From: Warburgia ugandensis
Lineage: Eukaryota; Streptophyta; Magnoliopsida; Canellales; Canellaceae
Direction: 5' to 3'
Length of the DNA: 64,000 nucleotides
NCBI GenBank assembly: GCA_035236585.1
Contig: CP141132.1
Span: forward strand, 46,689,880 to 46,753,879
Within the stretch, counting starts at the first letter, position 1. Each line of letters opens with the position of its first letter. The translations under genes and the position numbers were made by a program. A model generated the notes under the pieces. That model made no database searches. It was not told the DNA's origin and saw only the letters and a program-made list of their open reading frames with translations. Of the stretch, positions 60,098-64,000 are shown piece by piece.

Positions 60098-61056
60098 TAC
60101 TTAAAACTAGAGGCTTTAAACTTTCCTTTTTGACGGTATGGATTTAAATGATTTGTATCATCAATCAAGTAGACCATGCATGCCAACAAATGTATAGTGC
60201 AATTAGTAAGCAAACAACTAGGCATCTCTCATGAAACACGCTTTGCTTGCTTGAGTCATTGTTGTTCCCTTTTGCAAGGGACTAAATTTAAGAGCCTATA
60301 AAAGTGAGAGTGTAGAAGTAATTTACTTTGTAATTCTTCTCCTGTAAAATAAAAAATGTAGACCTGCTTGGAGAATATTGTATCCATTATTATGGGCTGT
60401 TTGCCATGTTAACAAACTGTGGGAAAAATTATCCGTGAATAATTATTTTATGTCTTACTAATGGCAATCCTAGTGGATAAAATTATCTAAGAACAAATAC
60501 CCTTGAGGCCAAGCGCTTATCCATCGCTTTGCTTTAGAATTAGATGCTAGGAAAGAATACAAGGGAGGCCCGCTATTTCAATCCTCAAAAGGGTTATCTC
60601 GTAGAGCTTGATTACACGTCATTCGTTTAAACGTCACAAATCAGAAACTTAACATAATCCCACACGGTTCAATTTCAGTGCTCGGCTCATCCATTGGCTT
60701 AGCCCAATGAGATTGACGGGTCAGATTATTGAAAGGAGTAAACGTCTACAGCTCATAAAAGGCACTGTCATTATCGTAATTATCCAGATAGAAGTATCTC
60801 CGGAGCCGTCCTTTTTCTACCTACGCCCTAGCGGGTGGTCGTGAACCAAATCAACGGCGTTTGGGGAGAGTTAAACCGCACTATAACGGTCGAAAGCGCG
60901 TCCTTCTCAAACGGCGTCAGTTAACCGCGTACCCTTGTGTTACCACTTTAACTCAAGCCCCTTCAACTTGCGCTTTTCAATTTCTTTATCTTTTCTTCTT
61001 TTAAGTACAGTACCTTTTGTCGTCTTCCGTGACTCAGCTCCTGCTGCAGAATCAGT

Positions 61057-61067
61057 GCCACGTGTCC
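61057..61067. promoter_or_regulatory. G-box / ABRE-like element
   Basis: GCCACGTGTCC contains the CACGTG core bound by plant bZIP and bHLH factors. TGACTCAG lies 27 bp to its left (61,030-61,037). No gene start can be assigned to it, so its role is uncertain. Confidence 0.4.
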
Positions 61068-61754
61068 TTCCAGCTCAAATCCGGACGAGATTAGTCTTAG
61101 ATATTCCCTGACGGTCGCCGGGCACATCGACGGATCAAATCTCTTCCTCGTATAAGATGGCAGCTGCCCTTGTGGGGATGTCCTGATTCGTGGCAGTTAT
61201 GGAAATCTAAAATTGAGTACTTCTATTACCAAAAAGAATTGAGTGACAGAAACCGTTGAAAGTCACTGTCAGCATCTAGGGGGAAGCTCAACCTTCAGAT
61301 TCAGACAGGAAAATTTATGGGATTGATCTAGACCGTTAATCTTTAGCCTATCAGCATCGGGTCTTTATGATTTTGGTCCCACGTCAAACGAATATCCCGA
61401 CCGAAATTCAAATTATAAGTTCATATTTCTCCAGGAGAACCCCAGAAAAGCTTTATGGATTTAGGGCGATTAGACGAAGTCCTGGAAGCTACAGTACAAC
61501 GGTTTCGAAAGTGCCCATGGAGCACCTGTGGACCCACAAAGTGTTTGTTACTAAAACGTGTGAGGGTGCGGTTTTGTTAGCGCCTTTATTTTTCTATTCG
61601 AAAAAAGAATTAATAATACTCACTCGACGACTTGTTGCTTTTCTCTGATGTTCTCCATTTGTTTTTCTCTAGTTCAGATTTGGAGGTGGGGGGATCTCGA
61701 TGAGAAGCGACTGCCACTGAGGGAGTGACCGACCAGTGGAGTGCTAAAAAGAGG

Positions 61755-61940
61755 TCCTATACAAGAGTCACTCGCGTGCTCTCACTCACAAACTTCTAAG
61801 TCTAATTTAGCTTGGAAAAGTTCACCAACTTTTACATAATGATCCATATAAGAGTCACTCGCATGCTCTCGCTCACAAAAACTCCTAAATCTAACTTCAT
61901 TGGGAAAAATTTATTTGAGTTGATCCTAAGTTCACCTACT
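61755..61940. repeat. Direct repeat, two copies of ~93 bp
   Basis: AGAGTCACTCGCGTGCTCTC and AGAGTCACTCGCATGCTCTC begin two tandem copies that continue through CTCCTAAATCTAA-like sequence to GTTCACC. They are imperfect. Confidence 0.65.
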
Positions 61941-62800
61941 TTTGCATAATGGCCCTTATTCATAACTTCAGATGACTAATGCTTAGAAACTTGAGGATTG
62001 GATGAGCCTAGAATATTAAAAAAAATGGAGATAGAAGATGGTTGGATTTATTTTATAATGAGCCGTCCATGATCAATTAGTAAAAAGTAGAGTTTTGAGG
62101 AGTTATAGTCATCCAATCACCTTGATGTTTGGAGCATAAGATATCAAGAGCTAAAAGATTAGATGGACAAATATAATCAACTAGAAGTAGGACTATCATG
62201 TACAAGTGGGTGGCATTACTGCAATTTAGTATAGTGTTGCTCACTATTCTATCATTCCTCTTTTGAAAAATCTTCTCCTTGACATTGCAATTATTGTTGT
62301 ACCCCACTCCCTTTACAGCTAATGAAATATTCTACTTGATATGGAGATCAAAGAAAGAGGATTCTTTCTTTTTTGTTTTGTTTTTCTTGGTTTCTTTTGT
62401 ATATTATTTCTATAATTTCAAGAAAACTCATCAAATAAAGATATGCTCCTTCATAGAATTTTTTTTATTTATCCTTTTCATCCTTTTGGGACTAGAATTC
62501 TCATCCCATGTTTTGAGAATAGTGTGACATCAGTCCATGATATTGACCAATCCACCACAGGTATAGGACATGGAACTCTATTTATGTGACTCTAGAGATT
62601 ACATAAGCCAGGAAGATGAGATCCTTCTCACCAGTCTAAACTAGTTTTGATTAATTCTACAAATTTTTTTTTTTTTTTTCTTTTTTGGGCTACTTTCTAT
62701 GGGATTTTCCAAGATGATCTGGACATTTTAAAATGGTTTTTTCCATATCTGTTTATGTTTCCTAATCTTTTTAGTTAACGTGGTCAATGCAAAAATATTC

Positions 62801-64000
62801 TCTTCTCTATCTTAGGTGGAATGCCACTTTTGCTAGCAAGAAAATAATAAAATATAAATTAATGGCTGTTACTTTTGAACAAAAATTACTAATAAAATAA
62901 AAGAGTTTCTTTGTTGCAAAAATGTCATTACATTTTGTCATTTTGCAAAAATGTCCAATGTCTTTTGAGTTTTACAAATTTCTCATTAAGTTTTCACGAG
63001 CTTTGTAAAATTACCATTTTTTTAACTTTTCATCCTCCTTGTTATTTTTTTCTCTAAATTCTAGTATTACCATTCTCTTGACAAACAATGATGGACAAGA
63101 GGGCTTTGCTTGTGTTTCCACTTCGTTAATCAATGAAAATCTCTAAAATTGATAATGCTAGATAGAAGACATTGAGAAGAAGAAGATCCAAGTCTTAGAT
63201 TTTCAATTTCTATTCAAAAAGGCATCAAACAAAGAGTTTAAAGTATGCTACTTGTCGCTGTTTGTCCCAACAATAATAATATTTCTCTTATGTTTTAAAC
63301 TTGAATTTTTCTTTAATTTATTATGCTTTTTTCATTAATTTAAAGCATTGATTATGTTTTGACTTGTGTTACAAAGAGTTTTATATCAATTTTTAGTGAG
63401 AAATCAAAGTTTAAATTGTTGAATTTCATTAAAAAAGCTTAACAGGTTTTATTGTGCAAGTTGGTGAACATGGTATGTTTGTAATTGAATATCTTACTGT
63501 TGGCTGGTTTTTGTTGAAATCTAACCATATCATTAGAATCCTTGTTATTAAATTGTGTTTCATTATAGCTTTCCATCAGAAAGTCATTAAACTTATTGGC
63601 CAAAGTTGCCAACTTAATCACATCTGCATATGTAAAGGGTAATATTAGAATTTCAAAAAGCTAATAGGGAAGGAGGATGAAAAACTAATAGAATAGTAAT
63701 TTTACAAAGCTAATGAAAACTTAACGATAAATTTGTAAAACTAAAAAAGTGTTGAACTTTTTTGCAAAAATGCCAAAATGTAATGGCATTTTTGTAAAAA
63801 GCCCTAATTATGAACCACTCTAGCTACCCCTATGAAAAGCCAAATTGTTTTTATCAAAAAGGCATCAAGAAGGATTATCATTGAAGTTGAAAAAAAAAAT
63901 TTCTCTTCTCTATCTTAGGTGGAATGCCACTTTTGCTAGCAAGAAAATAATAAAATATAAATTAATGGCTGTTACTTTTGACCAAAAATTACTAATAAAA
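62801..64000. repeat. Tandem duplication, period 1,103 bp, open at the window end
   Basis: TCTTCTCTATCTTAGG and the following ~97 bases (from 62,801) recur at 63,904-64,000 with one difference seen. The unit contains the second MITE copy. The second unit runs past the window end, so its full extent is unknown. Confidence 0.85.
62903..63804. mobile_element. Mutator-like MITE, copy 2 (902 bp)
   Basis: Same family as 59,137-60,097, in the same orientation. The inverted ends contain AAAAATGTCATTACATTTTG and its complement, and the interior matches copy 1 (AAAATTGAT, ATAGAAGACATTGAGA). The end bases are less well preserved and no 9-bp duplication is evident. Confidence 0.72.

Larger units (their letters stand above)
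60107..62800. other. Intergenic, promoter-like in part, no gene recognised
   Basis: A less AT-rich island lies at about 60,800-61,540 with an ABRE-type G-box (61,059-61,064). The rest is AT-rich. A 282-bp open frame at 61,367-61,648 has no recognisable domain. No transposon is clear. Confidence 0.5.

Noticed and set aside
1..64000. tRNA, rRNA or other structured RNA genes, organelle DNA insertions, CRISPR-like arrays
   Set aside because: I saw no cloverleaf, rRNA core or regular spacer array; the regular arrays present are direct tandem repeats without spacers.

Overview
This is nuclear DNA of a flowering plant. The base composition is AT-rich, the protein-coding gene has an intron, and almost everything else is nested LTR retrotransposons carrying plant-type primer sites (tRNA-Met and tRNA-Asp). 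There are no operons, ribosome sites, CRISPR arrays or other bacterial features. The species cannot be fixed from the sequence alone.

Region 1 (1-19,766) is a pile of old LTRs from Tekay/Del-type Gypsy elements. LTR A (1-4645, minus) abuts LTR B (4646-7632, minus, with its polypurine tract at 7633-7646). A degenerate plus-strand LTR E is split by an Athila-like LTR C. LTR D (14,519-18,718, plus) is probably a solo LTR and carries a (CT)35 tract and eleven copies of a 65-bp repeat. A ~650-bp tandem duplication begins at 18,811, and its second copy is the insertion target of the next element.

Region 2 (19,772-48,432) is a single dead Gypsy element on the minus strand, flanked by a perfect CAAAA target duplication. 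Its right LTR, tRNA-Met primer site, gag, protease, reverse transcriptase, RNase H and integrase are recognisable but broken by stops and frameshifts. Three later insertions sit inside it: a plus-strand LTR F (22,337 to about 29,880); a 4,761-bp solo LTR within that (23,162-27,922, target duplication CATGG); and a 10,810-bp element within the reverse transcriptase (31,834-42,643, target duplication CTACA). The last has 2.3-kb LTRs, a tRNA-Asp primer site and gag-protease, but no reverse transcriptase or integrase, so it is a TR-GAG type non-autonomous element that must borrow enzymes.

Region 3 (48,433-64,000) is the gene-bearing part. It holds a decayed DYW-class pentatricopeptide-repeat gene (about 49,875-52,413, plus) with a 426-bp internal tandem duplication. 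Next to it is an apparently intact two-exon FCS-like zinc finger (FLZ/DUF581) gene (53,023-55,179, minus, 404 residues), with a probable 5'-UTR intron and TATA box. Further right are two copies of a Mutator-like miniature element with long terminal inverted repeats, and a tandem duplication of period 1,103 bp that runs off the window end.

The most unusual signal is a ~285-bp block with two small hairpins. It occurs in the LTRs of one family (1835-2120 and 25,661-25,951) and in the untranslated leader of the unrelated TR-GAG element (39,371-39,650), each time in the sense orientation of its host. This suggests a shared RNA function such as packaging or translation control. I found no new enzyme system or defence system.
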